Assembly: GCA_018806985.1 (NCBI GenBank)
Contig: JADANN010000446.1
Span: 415,001-479,000 of the forward strand
Source: Angiostrongylus vasorum
Taxonomy: Eukaryota; Nematoda; Chromadorea; Rhabditida; Metastrongylidae
Reading direction: 5' to 3'
DNA: 64,000 nt
In this document: piece by piece, positions 1 through 10,944 of the stretch
Numbering within the stretch: the stretch's first letter is position 1
Layout of the letters: each line of letters begins with the position of its first letter
Made by a program: the position numbers and the translations under genes
Notes under the pieces: generated by a model
Seen by the model: the letters and a program-made list of their open reading frames with translations, nothing else
Told to the model about the DNA's origin: nothing
The model's database searches: none

Positions 1-89
1 GTAGTATTAATGAAGATCAAACTTTCAAATAAACGCCATATTGATCAACGGGACTAATCACCGGGCTGTTAGGTCTGCTCACGAGTTGT

Positions 90-744
90 TCACGTGGGAC
101 TACGAGCGAAACCCATCCCGGTCAAAATATCATAAGTCGCCAGATCATGTGTGATAGCACGGCATTCTTCTTCCCGGTTCATCTTTGGAATTTTGAAATT
201 TATCCAAAACGCTTCAAGAGTTTTGCGCGTTGATATTTTCGACTCGTGCGCTAGGATCCATACAGTCACTTCGAAATTCATCGCCGCTGTGCTTTTTCGT
301 GCCTTATGCGTACATCTAGAGGAGTGTTTTGACGAATTTTAACTTTCCCTTCTAGATGTTCTTTTATGCGGACACAAAAGTGGTCTACCCGTTTCCCCCA
401 ATATATTCCTCACCGCATGCGTTACATGAGATCAAGCATATTGCATCTGAACTCATGCAATACTAGTCTCTCCCGTTTGGACAGATCATACAGTTTTCTG
501 AGCTGCACAAACGATCATAGAGGCGATTGCGGACTTGTTGACGGCGTAGGGCATTGGGTGGGAGGTCAACAATCGCCATATAATTTTCAAGACCACTTTG
601 CCTTAGGCGCCTCTTAATGGCGTAACTAATTTCGTTTGATATGAAGGGTGGCTTAAAAAGGGAGCTCACATAGGGTGGAAACATTATTTTGCCAAACAGT
701 TCTACCTTTTTGTCTGACCCGAGTGGCTTCAGCTTTGTAGCCAT
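90..744 (-). pseudogene. Penelope-like retroelement fragment, GIY-YIG endonuclease end
   Basis: On the minus strand, 744 to 463 reads as an open segment ending in RNRLYDRLCSSENCMICPNG, the cysteine-containing linker that precedes the GIY-YIG nuclease in Penelope-like elements. Between 463 and 281 one frame gives CNACGEEYIG, the second half of the GIY-YIG core. A one-frame shift then gives VRIKEHLEG, and 281 to 90 carries the C-terminal block with KISTRKTLEAFWIN and PKMNREEECRAI. Stops and frameshifts interrupt the nuclease core, so it cannot make an active enzyme. No reverse transcriptase domain is recognisable upstream, so this is a 3' piece. Assignment to Penelope-like elements rests on the order Cys linker, EYIG, then a Lys/Glu-rich tail, and is fairly secure; the age of the copy is unknown. 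Confidence 0.7.
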
Positions 745-1032
745 TGGAAATGGCCATTTTTCGTGGGAACTTTGGCGATTTTTTTGGAATACACTATTGA
801 CTTTAAATAAATTTAATGTGAATATGCTAGTAATGATGTTTTATGGATATACGCGAGACGAACTTACACGATGCACTCGGTCTTTTAGGATATTGACGTT
901 AGGGTATGTCTAGCAAGCGCAATACTCTTTTTGGTTTGCAACAGATAAGATGACTAGATTAGTGTTTAATCCTCAATACTTCAATCGAGTCCCCCCATCT
1001 TCGTAATCACCTCATATTTCTTATAATCTCCA
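745..1032. other. Unassigned AT-rich stretch
   Basis: Lies between the Penelope fragment and the first RTE-1 copy. I see no coding pattern, tRNA-like box or recognisable repeat end here. Confidence 0.4.
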
Positions 1033-1429
1033 GGTGGCGGATAGGGGGTTAACCGTGGACCATGGATCCAGAGAATGAGCTCCCTGTTTCTGCTGCGCCG
1101 ATTTGTCACATACCTTCTGTATTTACGAGGAACTGTTCAGGCATGCGTCTGTGGGTGTGTTCTCGTTTATGAGAATTGTACTCTACGAGTCATTTCGGTC
1201 AAAAGCCTGCAATCAAGTGACAAGGGAATATTTGCGAGGCGGTTAGGGTCGTCTCCAACAAATAAGCTCCATGTCCACTCTGGGAGAGCCTGGCAAGTTA
1301 CCAGTGAGTATACCCAGCCCCACGTTCAGAGCCCAGCAAGCTATACGTGGGTATCAAAAATGCTAAACACCGTTAAAAAAAACTGGTCTCATTCCCCTGA
1401 CCCCCGAAAGAGCCCCCAATTTCGCAGCG

Positions 1430-2336
1430 TTGGGTAGGACGAGTACGGAGAGGCTGCTAAAATCTCAGGGCCAATGGAAGCTGCCTGTGTTTCAAAGAAC
1501 TATGGTAACGATCTGTACCTACAATGCACATACACTTGCATCCGAGTCCTGGATAGAAGATTTGCGCATGCAAGCAAGAAGGATAAAGTGCGACGTCGTC
1601 GGCCTGGCCGAGACGAGAAGACGCCAGCCTTTTCAACGCCGTCTATGACACCGGGGAAGAACTGTTCTTCGGAACATGCGACAGTAGAGGAGTTGACGGC
1701 ATCGGCGTTCTCGTAACACGAGTTTGTCCATGAACATCGATTAATTCGAACAGCCTATAACCCGAATCGGACGTTTAAGATTAAAAAGATGTGCATCAAT
1801 ACTGGCTTTGACAATCTTCGTCGTTTACGCGCCGACATCAAACTATGACGAAGAAGAAGTCGAAGCATTCTATATGGACTTGGGGAAGTTCTACAGAGAA
1901 GACCACACATTCTTCAAGGTCATCATTGGAGATTTCAATGCCAAGATTGGACCAAGAAGAACGTATGAAGAACGTCACATTGGGCCCCACGGATTAGAAT
2001 CAAACGAGCAAGGTGAGCGGCTGTCTGAGTTTATCTTGACGACCAAGATCATTTGTGATAACTCGCAATTCCGCAAGCCCCACTCTCGACGCTGGACGTG
2101 GCAGTACCCAGTACGGTAAGGAAATAGACCACGTCATAGTAAATCGAAGGTTTTGGCTAGCCGGTTTCGCTGTTGACTCGAAATTCTACACAGGATCAAA
2201 CCATCGTCACTTTATGGAAGATTTTATTTTTTGCGGAAAGGGGAAGAAACCGCTAAACTCAATGAAAAAACTCCAAATCCACCATACACTGGGATTTATT
2301 CAACTCATTAGTCTATTGGGAAGATGCCGTTCTTGA
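1430..2336 (+). pseudogene. APE-type endonuclease domain of RTE-1 copy A, frameshifted
   Basis: Three overlapping frames together cover the endonuclease. Frame 1 (1430-1648) has the N-terminal TYNAHTL and AETRRR motifs. Frame 2 (1808-2119) has [16 protein letters not shown] and GDFNAKIG. Frame 3 (2055-2336) has EIDHVIVNRRF and TGSNHR. In an active enzyme these motifs carry the metal-binding Asn/Glu and the catalytic Asp/His residues that nick target DNA for target-primed reverse transcription. Here they lie in different frames, so the domain is broken. Confidence 0.75.
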
Positions 2337-3689
2337 TAACATCTACGAGAACTACGAACTGCTCATTTAACATCTTCATGTTAGAGCTATAAAAGCTGAG
2401 AGTTCGAAAGTCACCAACACTCGTACTGATACGCCAGCGTGGAATCGAATGAGCTACAGGAAACCACCAACTCATATTCGAACTTACGAAACAATGCAGA
2501 CAGGTGATAAAAGAAGATCTCAAAGACAGAACAACAGCAGTTACGGTCGAAGCTGCAGAGCTTGGGAAAAGCACTCACAAAGCCCCACCGAAGCTTCGCC
2601 AATTACAAAGCCAACATGATTGCATTCTGACGCGCCGACGGAACAGTTAAAGCGTCCAGAAAGGCAATGCAAAAAAATCATTCACGAATACTACTCAGAT
2701 CTGTTCGATAGTCACGTCCACCTTCCGTCATATGAAATAAAGGAGGATGGATATGTTGTACCACCGGTTGTCCCTTCCGAAATCTGACATGCCATTTCGT
2801 CGGTGAAAAATCGAGCAACACCAGATCCGGACAGGACAAGATTTGAACATCTAAAGAACCATCCGCTAGTTCTCGTAAACGCACTGGCTTTGCTTTTTCG
2901 CACGTTACCTTTTTTTAAAGGTTCCTACTCAGTGGAAGACCAATAGTTGTTATCAGTGCTATTGTTCAAGAAGGTGACCTACCCTGTGTCAGCAACTATC
3001 GCCCAATCTGCTTGCTGACTGTCGTCTGCAAACTTTTTCACTCGAGTCATCCTAAACAGGATCGACAGAACACTGGACGAAAGATGGCCATGTGAACAAG
3101 CAAAATTCCTAAAAGATTTCAGTGAGGTGGACTACATTCACACGATAACAAGACTCACTAATGTATCGTGAGAGTAAAAGGGACAGCTCTGTCTCACTTA
3201 GTTCAAGCAAACGAAAGCTTTCGACTCACTTAAGATAGAAGTAGTTATTGAAGCCCTGGAGGGGTAGGACATTCCTGCTCAGTGGATATAATCTGTTTAA
3301 AAAAATTTTAACGCCTAAAAATAACACAACTCGACGACGATATTAACACCTACTAAAGTGAGAGGTTCGTCAATTCGATACCATCTCACCAAAATATTTG
3401 CAGACTCACTGAAGAAACTCGTTTGAGCATTGGAAGGGTCAAAACGCTAGTGACAAACAATAGTCGGAAATTACACCATCTTCAGTTTGGTCATGGTATC
3501 ATTCTTCTAAAATTAAACATTAGCCAGGTGAAGCACATTCCTGCGGCATTGAAAACGCTTCTGAAAAGATTGGTTTTTGACAAAATGTCGCGAAACCGAT
3601 GTTCATGAATGATGACCTTGTATTCAGTACCCCTACTCAACGGAACGAATATTTCTGAATACTTTAGGTAGGTCTATGAGCAAAAGATC

Positions 3690-4130
3690 GATAGGATTAG
3701 CAGAGAGACAGCGGAAACGAAAGATCCGCATGGTGTGGTGATGAACGCGTTACTCCCGGGAAGGACAACACGCGTTCGTTCCCCACCGCAGACACGTGCC
3801 GTCCGGAGTTTTGCAAATATCACAGCATCATTAAAGTTATATTTCGCAATACACCCTGCCGTTAAAAAGAGTAGGCAGTAAATAACAAGTTAAAATTGTG
3901 ATTATAAGTGCAGCCTCAGCTTAATTGGGTTCGTTGCCGATTTGGGCTCCCCAGATCCAAAAAAGATCCATAGGGACAACCTGAGAGACAGGCGAAACGA
4001 ATTACCCACGTGGTGGTGAACGCGTTACCCCCGGAAAGAACAATAGTGTGTTTGTTCCCCACTGCAGACACCTGCGGTGCGGAGTTTTGCAAATGTCTCA
4101 GCATCATTAGAGTTATATTTCTATGAGCAG
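3690..4130 (+). repeat. Two SINE1 units nested in RTE-1 copy A
   Basis: Two successive right-half units (3690-3850 and about 3885-4130) each contain the tRNA-like block around GAACGCGTTACTC and GCGTTCGTTCCCC and end in TTTTGCAAATATCTCAGCAT. The flanking RTE-1 sequence stops at the YLGR region on the left and resumes at the SIED region on the right, so SINE1 inserted after RTE-1. Confidence 0.75.
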
Positions 4131-4662
4131 CGTTGAAGAGTATCGAGGAAGGAGTGCGGAGAACAAAGAACACCTGACTCCGTGTCTATCTTTTCGACTC
4201 AACGGTACTTCCTGCTTTAACGTATGCGTCAGAAACCTGGTCGCTGCGTAAACAGGGTGAAAAATCACTCAGCGTCATTGAAATCGCAGTCGAAAGTCGA
4301 AAAGGGAAGAGATCGAAGCTCCGATCTACGTCGACGGTCAAAAATCAAAGATGCCGTTCTTTACGCCAAACAGTCGAAGATAAGGTGGACCAGACACCTA
4401 ATGCGTATGAATGACAACCGATGGACAAGAGCCGTTAGTGACTAGATTCCTCAGGATGTTAAACGCAATGCAAGAAGACCACCGACCCGATGGTCAGAGT
4501 TCTACACGAAAAGCCTAGAAGCAAGGTATGATGCTCAACGAGTCCCTGGAGGGAGTAGAACCTACTGGGCTACTCTTGCACGCTACAGGGAAAAAATGGA
4601 AGATTTATTGGTACCCGCTCGAGTCACTCGACGATCAACGGGACTACAGGTGATACAGGTGA

Positions 4663-5395
4663 AGACCGCTGGTTGTCACATCTTTCTTGCCGATATGACG
4701 AGAAAAGAGATCGACGCAATATTCAAATATGTTAAAGTGGAAGTGTGATATCTTCTCCGTTACTGTTTCCAATACAGCAACTGTATCATGAAGTTTCACC
4801 GAGAAGTATTTGTTTTGGAGATGTGAATAGCGAGTTACCTGTATACACTGCAGTTGCTGTGCAACTCTCCCTTCACCACTGTTCTAACTTACAAGGGATT
4901 GAGTTCAGCGTATCAGAATTAGTGTAATAACCATCTCTACCGTTAAGGCTATTCATTCAATTCAGTTGAGCTCTATTGCTTGAGAATGGGTGCCATGTGA
5001 TATGTGTTACGATTCTGCACGATCTAATCGCGTTGCCATCAGCCTTCAGAATTTCGTTTTATGAGCTAAGCCAAGTTCATTTTCCTAATTCATTATTAAG
5101 ACGAAGTCTATGCATTCTATGCACAATCAACGACTCAGGGTATCAATGCTAGATGAAACAACAGTGGATTGCTCATTGAAAATCGAATTTTGTACGCTTT
5201 ACATAAGGGGCTAAGCAGTTTTTCTCTGCCTTGCATTATGTACGATGCTGTTCTTTCAATAATTCCTAATACTTTCTTCGTTGACTTGTTTAACTATCAT
5301 TCCGTAGCACACAGAACTTAGTTCTTTTAGTATTCCACTTACTATTTGTTTCATTTTTTCAGTTTCTAATGAATATACCTTTTTTATTTTATTTA
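4663..5395. other. Unassigned intergenic stretch
   Basis: AT-rich sequence after the RTE-1 tail and before SINE2. No domain, tRNA-like box or repeat family was recognised. Confidence 0.4.
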
Positions 5396-5745
5396 ACCGT
5401 CTTCACGTCTACTATGCGGATCCCAGGACTTCTCATATTCAATTCGTTTCCTCATCTCCATTGCCCACGAATATCTTCTAACTTTACGTGTACGTTCGGT
5501 TGCTGCTTGAGGATTTTCATTCCATCTTGAATGTCGTAGAATGCTGTTCGAGCAATTGTCCGTGGAGTCCTGAGATAGCCGGGGCTGGAGCGTTCCCAAT
5601 TGAATTGCAGAGAGTGGTTTTTTCCCCAGACAAGTCCGGTACCAATTTCCCGACCCCGGAGGGATGAGAAGCTTGGTTGGCCTGGAGCGGAAACGGACTA
5701 CCACCATGGTCGTGATGATGGGCATCACTACCACTGTGCTATTCT
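5396..5745 (-). repeat. SINE2 copy (minus orientation)
   Basis: Near full-length copy of the SINE2 family. In its own orientation it opens with a short tRNA-like head ending in GTCCGATTCCGCTCC, which is B-box-like. It then has the central domain shared with SINE3 (CATCCCTCCGGGGTCGGGAA, then GGTACCGGACTTGTC), the body around CTCAGGACTCCACGG and ACATTCAAGATGGAATG, and a tail ending in GACGGTTAAATAAAAT. The same sequence appears at 6.03, 15.47 and 24.30 kb. Open frames here, including one of 147 codons on the opposite strand, are incidental. Confidence 0.75.
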
Positions 5746-6029
5746 CCACTTGCGTATGCCTTTAATACACGTCTTATGTGTTATAGCTAGACTTTGTGTT
5801 ATTGTTTTAGATGTATATATCTTGTCGTTGCTGTTTATCGCTCCTTCCTACATAGTTATCCAAATTTTCTATTTTTTTTTCTATTTTTCCCGTGACATCC
5901 GACATTATTTCGTGTGTTTCATAACACAGTACACTTCAAAACAAAAGCGTAGACGGATTTCTTCTTCGGTTCTAGCCCCATTTTCACCTAGAGGGATTTA
6001 CAGAGATATGTTTCTCAACAGAGAACAAA

Positions 6030-6385
6030 CAGCACAGTGGTAGTGATGTCGGTCATCGCGAGCATGGTGCTAGTTCGACACTGCTCCTGGCAAGCCAAGC
6101 TTCTCATTCCAGGATTGGAAGATTGGTACCGGAGTTGTACAGGAAAAGTCATTTTCTGCAATCAAATTAGGAACGCTGCAGTCCAGCTATCTCAGGACTC
6201 CAGGGAGAATTGGTAGACCACCAGTCTACGACATTCAAGGTGAAACCAAAACCCTCAAGCAGCAATCGGAGCCATACGTAAACCTTAGAAGACTTTCGTG
6301 GACAAGGGATGCGAGGAAACGAACTGAATGTGTGAAATGCTGGGATCCGCACAATAGACGTGAAGACGGGTCAATAAAATAACAA
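6030..6385 (+). repeat. SINE2 copy (plus orientation)
   Basis: Same family as 5396-5745 in the opposite orientation, about 300 bp downstream. Head at GTGGTAGTGATGTCGGTCAT, central domain 6098-6150, tail ending GAAGACGGGTCAATAAAATA. The two copies form an imperfect inverted pair. Confidence 0.75.
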
Positions 6386-6914
6386 ATAAATAAAAATATT
6401 TCTCAACACCTTAATACCGTAACATGCCTTTTAAAGCCAATAGTGCACCAAGCACCGAAGGTGAAAGTACTAAGGAGTGCTTTTGTACGAAAGACACCGT
6501 CAGTTCCATGTAGGAACAACAACTGGAATAGGGTCTAATGTGGGCATGGTCATAAGTAGGGTCTAATGTTAACTTTTTTCTCCATGTTGGTGTTACAGGG
6601 AGTTACAGATGGCAGTTAGTTTCCGATTTATGTTTAGCAACGTCGTTGTCTTTAATATTTGAACTATATATTTGGTCGTTGTTAGTTTTGGAACTCCTTT
6701 ATATAATGTTTATTGTATCATCTGGAACAGTTTCGATTGCTGCGAGCCCCCTACTTTGATAAGAATGGTTGGTGTGTTTGTTAACGTGAGATTGTCTATT
6801 ATTGTTACTTGGTCAACTGTTAAATTCTATAGAATCGAAGCATGTTGAACTTTGAAGAACTTAAAACGACGTTTGATTTGGAAGCAAAAATATACTGGAC
6901 CTACCGTAAGTGCT
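6386..6914. other. Unassigned stretch
   Basis: AT-rich sequence between SINE2 and SINE3 copies. No supported gene or repeat. Confidence 0.4.
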
Positions 6915-7195
6915 GGCATGTGTGGCGCAGTGTTCGAAGGCGCCCTGCAACACATACGTGGAATCGATCCCCGCTTCCATGACCCACCAAGCTTTTCATC
7001 CCTCTGGGGTCGGCAAATTGGTATCGGACTTGGCTGGGAGGATATCAGCACTGGTTCGATACATCGGCAGACCACCGCGAGTCTTTGTAAAGGCCAGATA
7101 TGCATTCAATCACCTCCAAACGATGCTTTGTGAAGTCGAATGCATGGCGCATCCCTCAGGTATTGATCAACGCCGAGAGCATTATTCTTTATCTT
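6915..7195 (+). repeat. SINE3 copy, tRNA-derived head
   Basis: The head contains TGTGGCGCAGTGTTCGAAGG; the family form TGGCGCAGTGG fits the pol III A box exactly. After CACACGTGGAATCGATCCC (B-box-like) come the central domain 6985-7045 (CATCCCTCTGGGGTCGGCAA, GGTATCGGACTTGGC) and a 3' body ending in TATTGATCAACGCCGAGAGC. Eight further copies occur in the window in both orientations. Confidence 0.8.
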
Positions 7196-7904
7196 TATAC
7201 CGTAAGTGCTATGTGTGCTTAATTTTTCAGAAAAGAGAGTAGCGTTCGATCAACGGGAGCACGAAAGTGCGCATGAAAAAACGTGTGGAGGAAAAACTAT
7301 ACTATGCCATCTTGCTTTCTAAGGAACTAATATTTATTTAAATCTTTCCTCGCAATACTTGTTTTCATGCAATATTCATATCAAATGGACAATTATATGG
7401 TATATGTTTACAAGCATTATTTCATCAATATCATCATCATCATCATCATCGTCATTATCGCTATCATACATCTATCAACAGCAAAATAGGATGTCGCAAC
7501 AATACTAATACCAGCTGGAAATATATAGACAAAGTTGCAGGACTCGTAGGATAATAATCATGACGTGAACTGAGTTCAATTCAAACGCAACAACGAAAAA
7601 AACTCGTTGACCTTGTGACAGTTTCCGAGAAAACACTGGTTTCTTTGCCGTACTTCTTCTTATGGCAAAGCAAATGCACAAACTGCGCCCACACGTTGAG
7701 GTTTAATGACGTTAACCCTGTCGTTGACACTCAATCATTTTTGTATACATTTTTATGGACATAATTACTAATGTACGAAGGAAGTAGAAAAGCAGATCTA
7801 ATGTGAATAGAAAGAAAAACAATGAGTGCACCCCAATTGTAACGATCTTGGCCCACAACCAAATGAAACAACATATTGTGTTGATTGAAATGACTACGGT
7901 AACC
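7196..7904. other. Intergenic stretch with ATC microsatellite
   Basis: Contains a short ATC-repeat tract at about 7425-7455 and otherwise unassigned AT-rich DNA. It ends at the 5' truncation point of the RTE-2 copy. Confidence 0.4.
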
Positions 7905-8837
7905 CAGTACCTGTCCATTGTCCATCTCGTCGACTCATACAAGATCCTTTCCCCTCGTACAGCCGTCCTCCGTCTTCAACTGTCGCATCGTAAGAAGATC
8001 ACTATCATCAACTGCTACTCATCGACCGACGCAGCTGATGAGTACGAATTAAATGCGTTCTACTATCAGCTAGAGGAAGTCATCCGCAATGATAAAGCAT
8101 TCCATAAATTTGTTGTCGGAGACTTCAACGCCAGAATAGGAAAGGCCAACGAGAGCGAATGCAGGATCGAAAATTTTGGATTAGGAGAAAGAAATGAGAA
8201 TGGGGACCGTCTCGCAGGACTCCTGTCAGCAGCACGTCTCTTCCATGGAAACTCGTTTTTCCAGAAGAAAAAAAGCTGCCGCTGGACATGGGAGTCTCCC
8301 AACGGCATGACTCATGCAGAGATCGACCACGTTCTGACAAACAGAAGATGGTGCATACTTGACACTTCGGTAGTCCCGTCATTATGTACTGGTTCCGATC
8401 ACCGCCTTCTTCGCGCGAAGATTCGATTCAGCCACAAGCTGGAAAAGAACTCTTTTCATCGACCACGAAGAAAAAGTCTAGCCGTATACGACGAGAAGAT
8501 TCTGAACGAAGCCCTATCCAAACGTGACTGGCAGATTAAAGAAGACCCGACCGAAGACTACGAGATGCTTGTCGAAGGACTGAAAAGTTGTGCCGAATTC
8601 GCCTCAGTTGCTCAAGCAAGAAGATCGGATCGCATCTCCGTCACTACTAAGGAGTTCCTCGAAAAGAGAAGGAAACTGAAGCTTGATCCTACTACAACAT
8701 GTTTGACATGGCTAGTAATAAATGCCAGCTGCATAATAGCTTTGCAGGAAGATCTACAACGGTACAAGCAGAAGAAACTACTGGAAGCAGCAGAAAAAAA
8801 GAAGCAGTCTGAAAAAATGCCGTCGGGACTTGTGTGA
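7803..8837 (+). pseudogene. RTE-2 endonuclease domain and linker, 344 codons, N-terminally truncated
   Basis: The longest open frame in the window. From about residue 40 it reads as an APE-type endonuclease: [20 protein letters not shown], then [12 protein letters not shown], then RRWTWES-like ([11 protein letters not shown]), [12 protein letters not shown] and TGSDHRLL, the C-terminal SDHR active-site block. A Lys/Arg-rich linker follows from residue 240. The first 35-40 residues do not fit the family and are pre-insertion sequence. The frame ends with a shift just before the RT domain. Without the N-terminal catalytic motifs the nuclease cannot be active. Confidence 0.8.
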
Positions 8838-9027
8838 TTATAATGTTTCGTTGTCAGCTCTGATGAACGAAGATGGGATCGTTAAAAGTTCCCGTCATGA
8901 TATGGAATTAACAGCGGAAACGTTCTACACCAACCTTTTCCGTTCCACAATCCCTGTCCCGGACCCCTAATATCCCGGCTGGAGAAAAGGAATTCTTCCG
9001 TCGGAGGTTCGAGTTGCGAAAGAAAGC

Positions 9028-9964
9028 ATGAAAAGAGGCACAGCTCCAGGACTAGCCAATGTCACCGCTGATTTCCTTAGAGCTGGAGACCACAATTTAC
9101 ACGTACTTCTCGCAAATCATATGACAGCCTACCTTCAAAAGGAAAAAATCCCAAACCAGTGGAGGACGTCGCGTACTGTCATCCTGCCCAAAAAAGGAGA
9201 CCGAAGGGATCTTCGTAAGTTTCGTCCCACATGCTTGTTGAGTGTACTCTACAAGCTCTTCACGAAGATTATCCTCTTGCGCTTTTCAAGGACATTGGAT
9301 GAGGCGCAACCAGTCGAACATTTAGGATTTCCGAAAGGATTTTGCTGTATGGACCACATCCAAACCGTGTCCAGGGTCATCGAAGTTTGTCGGGAATACC
9401 ACTTGCCTCTAGTCCTAACCTTTGTCTACCATGAAAAAAGCGTTTGACAGTGTCGAAACGAATGCAATCCTAACAGCGCTCGTCGACCAAGTAGTGGACC
9501 CGTCCTACAGAAGAACTCTGTGCGACTGTTATCGGAACTGCACTACGAAAATACAGCTTTTCCATCGACCTCTTACCATACCCATAGGAGAAGGGGTTCG
9601 ACAGGGCGACACAATATCGCCAAAGCTGTTCAGTGCCGCACTGCAGTGGATAATGAAGCTACTCTGTTGGGATGAGAAAGGCATACGTATTGATGGAAAA
9701 TTCCTATCAAACCTTCGCTTTGCTGACGACATTGTCATCTTCTCAAGAAGTACTAGCGAAACAGAGATGATGATCAACGAGCTCAACGAAGCGGGGAAAA
9801 ACATTGGATTTCGCATAAATCGAAAGAAGACCCAGTTCATGAAAAACCATGGTGCGAAGGCGGAAAAAATTGAATTGGATGGCTCTCTTATTGCAGAGAC
9901 GACCACCTCGTACGTATACGTTGGGCGATCAATGAACATGGAAAACAACATGAAGGAGGAATAA
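9028..9964 (+). pseudogene. RTE-2 reverse transcriptase domain, one frameshift
   Basis: The first frame (9028-9447) carries RT motifs: GTAPGLANVTADFLRAG, QWRTSRTVILPKKGDRRDLR and LGFPKGFCCMDHIQTVSRVI. A frameshift near 9425-9435 moves into the second frame (9422-9964), which begins KKAFDSVETNAI, the first catalytic Asp region. It continues with GVRQGDTISPKLFSAALQ and LRFADDIVIFSRS, which holds the two metal-binding Asp residues of the FADD box, and then MNMENNMKEE. One indel therefore separates an otherwise nearly complete RT. This enzyme class copies element RNA at a nicked chromosomal target. Confidence 0.85.
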
Positions 9965-10023
9965 GTTGAAGAAGGAGAGCAGCTTGGGCCGCATTCGGGC
10001 CTCTCAAAGGAGCCACCGACCAA

Positions 10024-10401
10024 TTGAAGGGCCCGAAAATCCGCGCTCATCTCTTCGATTCTACGGTCCTCCCAGCGATCTCTTATGCTGCGGAGACATT
10101 GGTTAATACTTCAACTACGTCAAAAATGCTTCGCACTACTCACAGAGCGCTTGAGCGATGTCTTCTGAAATATAACCGGCACTCTCAATATCTAGCCGGA
10201 ATGCTAAGCTCTGACCTTCGAAATCTGTCACATCTTCGAGAACTAGGAGAATATACATCGATAGCGAAACATAGGTGTGCCGGTCACATAATGAGAAGAA
10301 CGGACGACAGATGGACGAAAAGAACAGTAGAGTCGACTCCAAGAGAATGCAAACGTCCCCCCAGGACGACCACCCTATACGCTGGGCGGAAGTGTTCGTA
10401 A
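10024..10401 (+). pseudogene. RTE-2 C-terminal domain
   Basis: Continues the RT after a stop and frameshift at 9962-10023. Family blocks are IRAHLFDSTVLPAISYAAET, LERCLLKYNRHSQYLAG and RCAGHIMRRTDDRWTKRT, matching the corresponding RTE-1 block (HVMRMNDNRWTRAV). Its enzymatic role is not established. The end of the element (10402-10592) is non-coding. Confidence 0.75.
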
Positions 10402-10527
10402 ACAAAGTTAATCAGCTGTACCCACAGCTGTAGTTGTTTTACAGATCACGGTACGAGGCTCGCAAGCGATACCATGCTCGAACAAGACCACCACCATGGA
10501 CTATGATTGCGAGAGAAAAGAACGAAT

Positions 10528-10592
10528 GGCATATGTGCTGGGGTTCGCACAGTTAGTGAAGACGGACCGTCCAAGTATCCAAGTAAGTAAGA
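10528..10592 (+). other. RTE-2 3' tail shared with SINE4
   Basis: Contains GTGCTGGGGTTCGCACAG, then GAAGACGGACCGTCCAAGTA, then a GTAA repeat. SINE4 copies finish with the same sequence (for example 56175-56232). In RTE elements the 3' end is what the RT recognises, so tail sharing implies that SINE4 uses RTE-2 machinery. Confidence 0.7.
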
Positions 10593-10944
10593 GTAACCCA
10601 GTAGTTTCCAAAAAAAAATCGAAAGCTCGTAAGATCAGAAAACCACTGTTTGCCGCTTTGCAATTTTGTCAAATCACATGCTTTAACCTTTCACAATCAT
10701 ACCCACTGATTTCAGGATATGCTCTGCTGCGGTTTTCGGACCATACATCTCAATTTCAGTGCGCAGCTGAATAGCGGTCCAATGACATACCGTAAGGACA
10801 GGGTCACCTGTCACCTGTAGTCCCGTTGATCGTCGAGTGACTCGAGCGGGCGCCAGTAAGTTTTCCATTTTTCCCCTGTCGCGTGCAAGAGTAGCCCAGT
10901 GGGTTCTGCTCGCTCTAGGGACTCGTCGAACATCATATCTTTCT

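Larger units (their letters stand above)
1033..4662 (+). mobile_element. RTE-1 non-LTR retrotransposon, copy A (decayed, with nested SINE1)
   Basis: The 5' leader (1033-1430) matches the leaders of the other RTE-1 copies. The endonuclease domain begins near 1500 (TYNAHTL, GLAETRRR), continues at 1808-2119 ([24 protein letters not shown]) and at 2120-2215 (EIDHVIVNRRF, TGSNHR, the SDHR-type active-site block). A basic linker follows. The reverse transcriptase region (2960-3660) survives as short matches such as NYRPICLL in shifting frames. The element is interrupted at about 3680-4130 by two SINE1 units and resumes with the C-terminal conserved block (IRWTRHLMRMNDNRWTRAVSD, 4380-4440). It ends near 4662 in a TGATACAGG-type tail. 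Many stops and frameshifts make it non-autonomous. Family assignment rests on the APE-type endonuclease followed by RT and on similarity to the other four copies. Confidence 0.85.
7905..10592 (+). mobile_element. RTE-2 non-LTR retrotransposon, copy B (5'-truncated, best preserved)
   Basis: A second RTE subfamily, clearly different from RTE-1 but with the same order of endonuclease, basic linker, reverse transcriptase and C-terminal domain. Recognisable protein starts at about 7905 ([19 protein letters not shown]), so the first 70 or so endonuclease residues are missing, as expected for 5'-truncated target-primed insertions. RT motifs run from 9028 and the FADD catalytic box is at about 9718-9730. 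The C-terminal block (10024-10401) is followed by an untranslated end finishing in CCAAGTAAGTAAG. Only a few frameshifts separate the open segments, so this copy is younger than most RTE-1 copies in the window. Confidence 0.85.

Noticed and set aside
5600..6043. 147-codon plus open frame.
   Set aside because: Lies across a SINE2 copy and AT-rich flank, with no domain.
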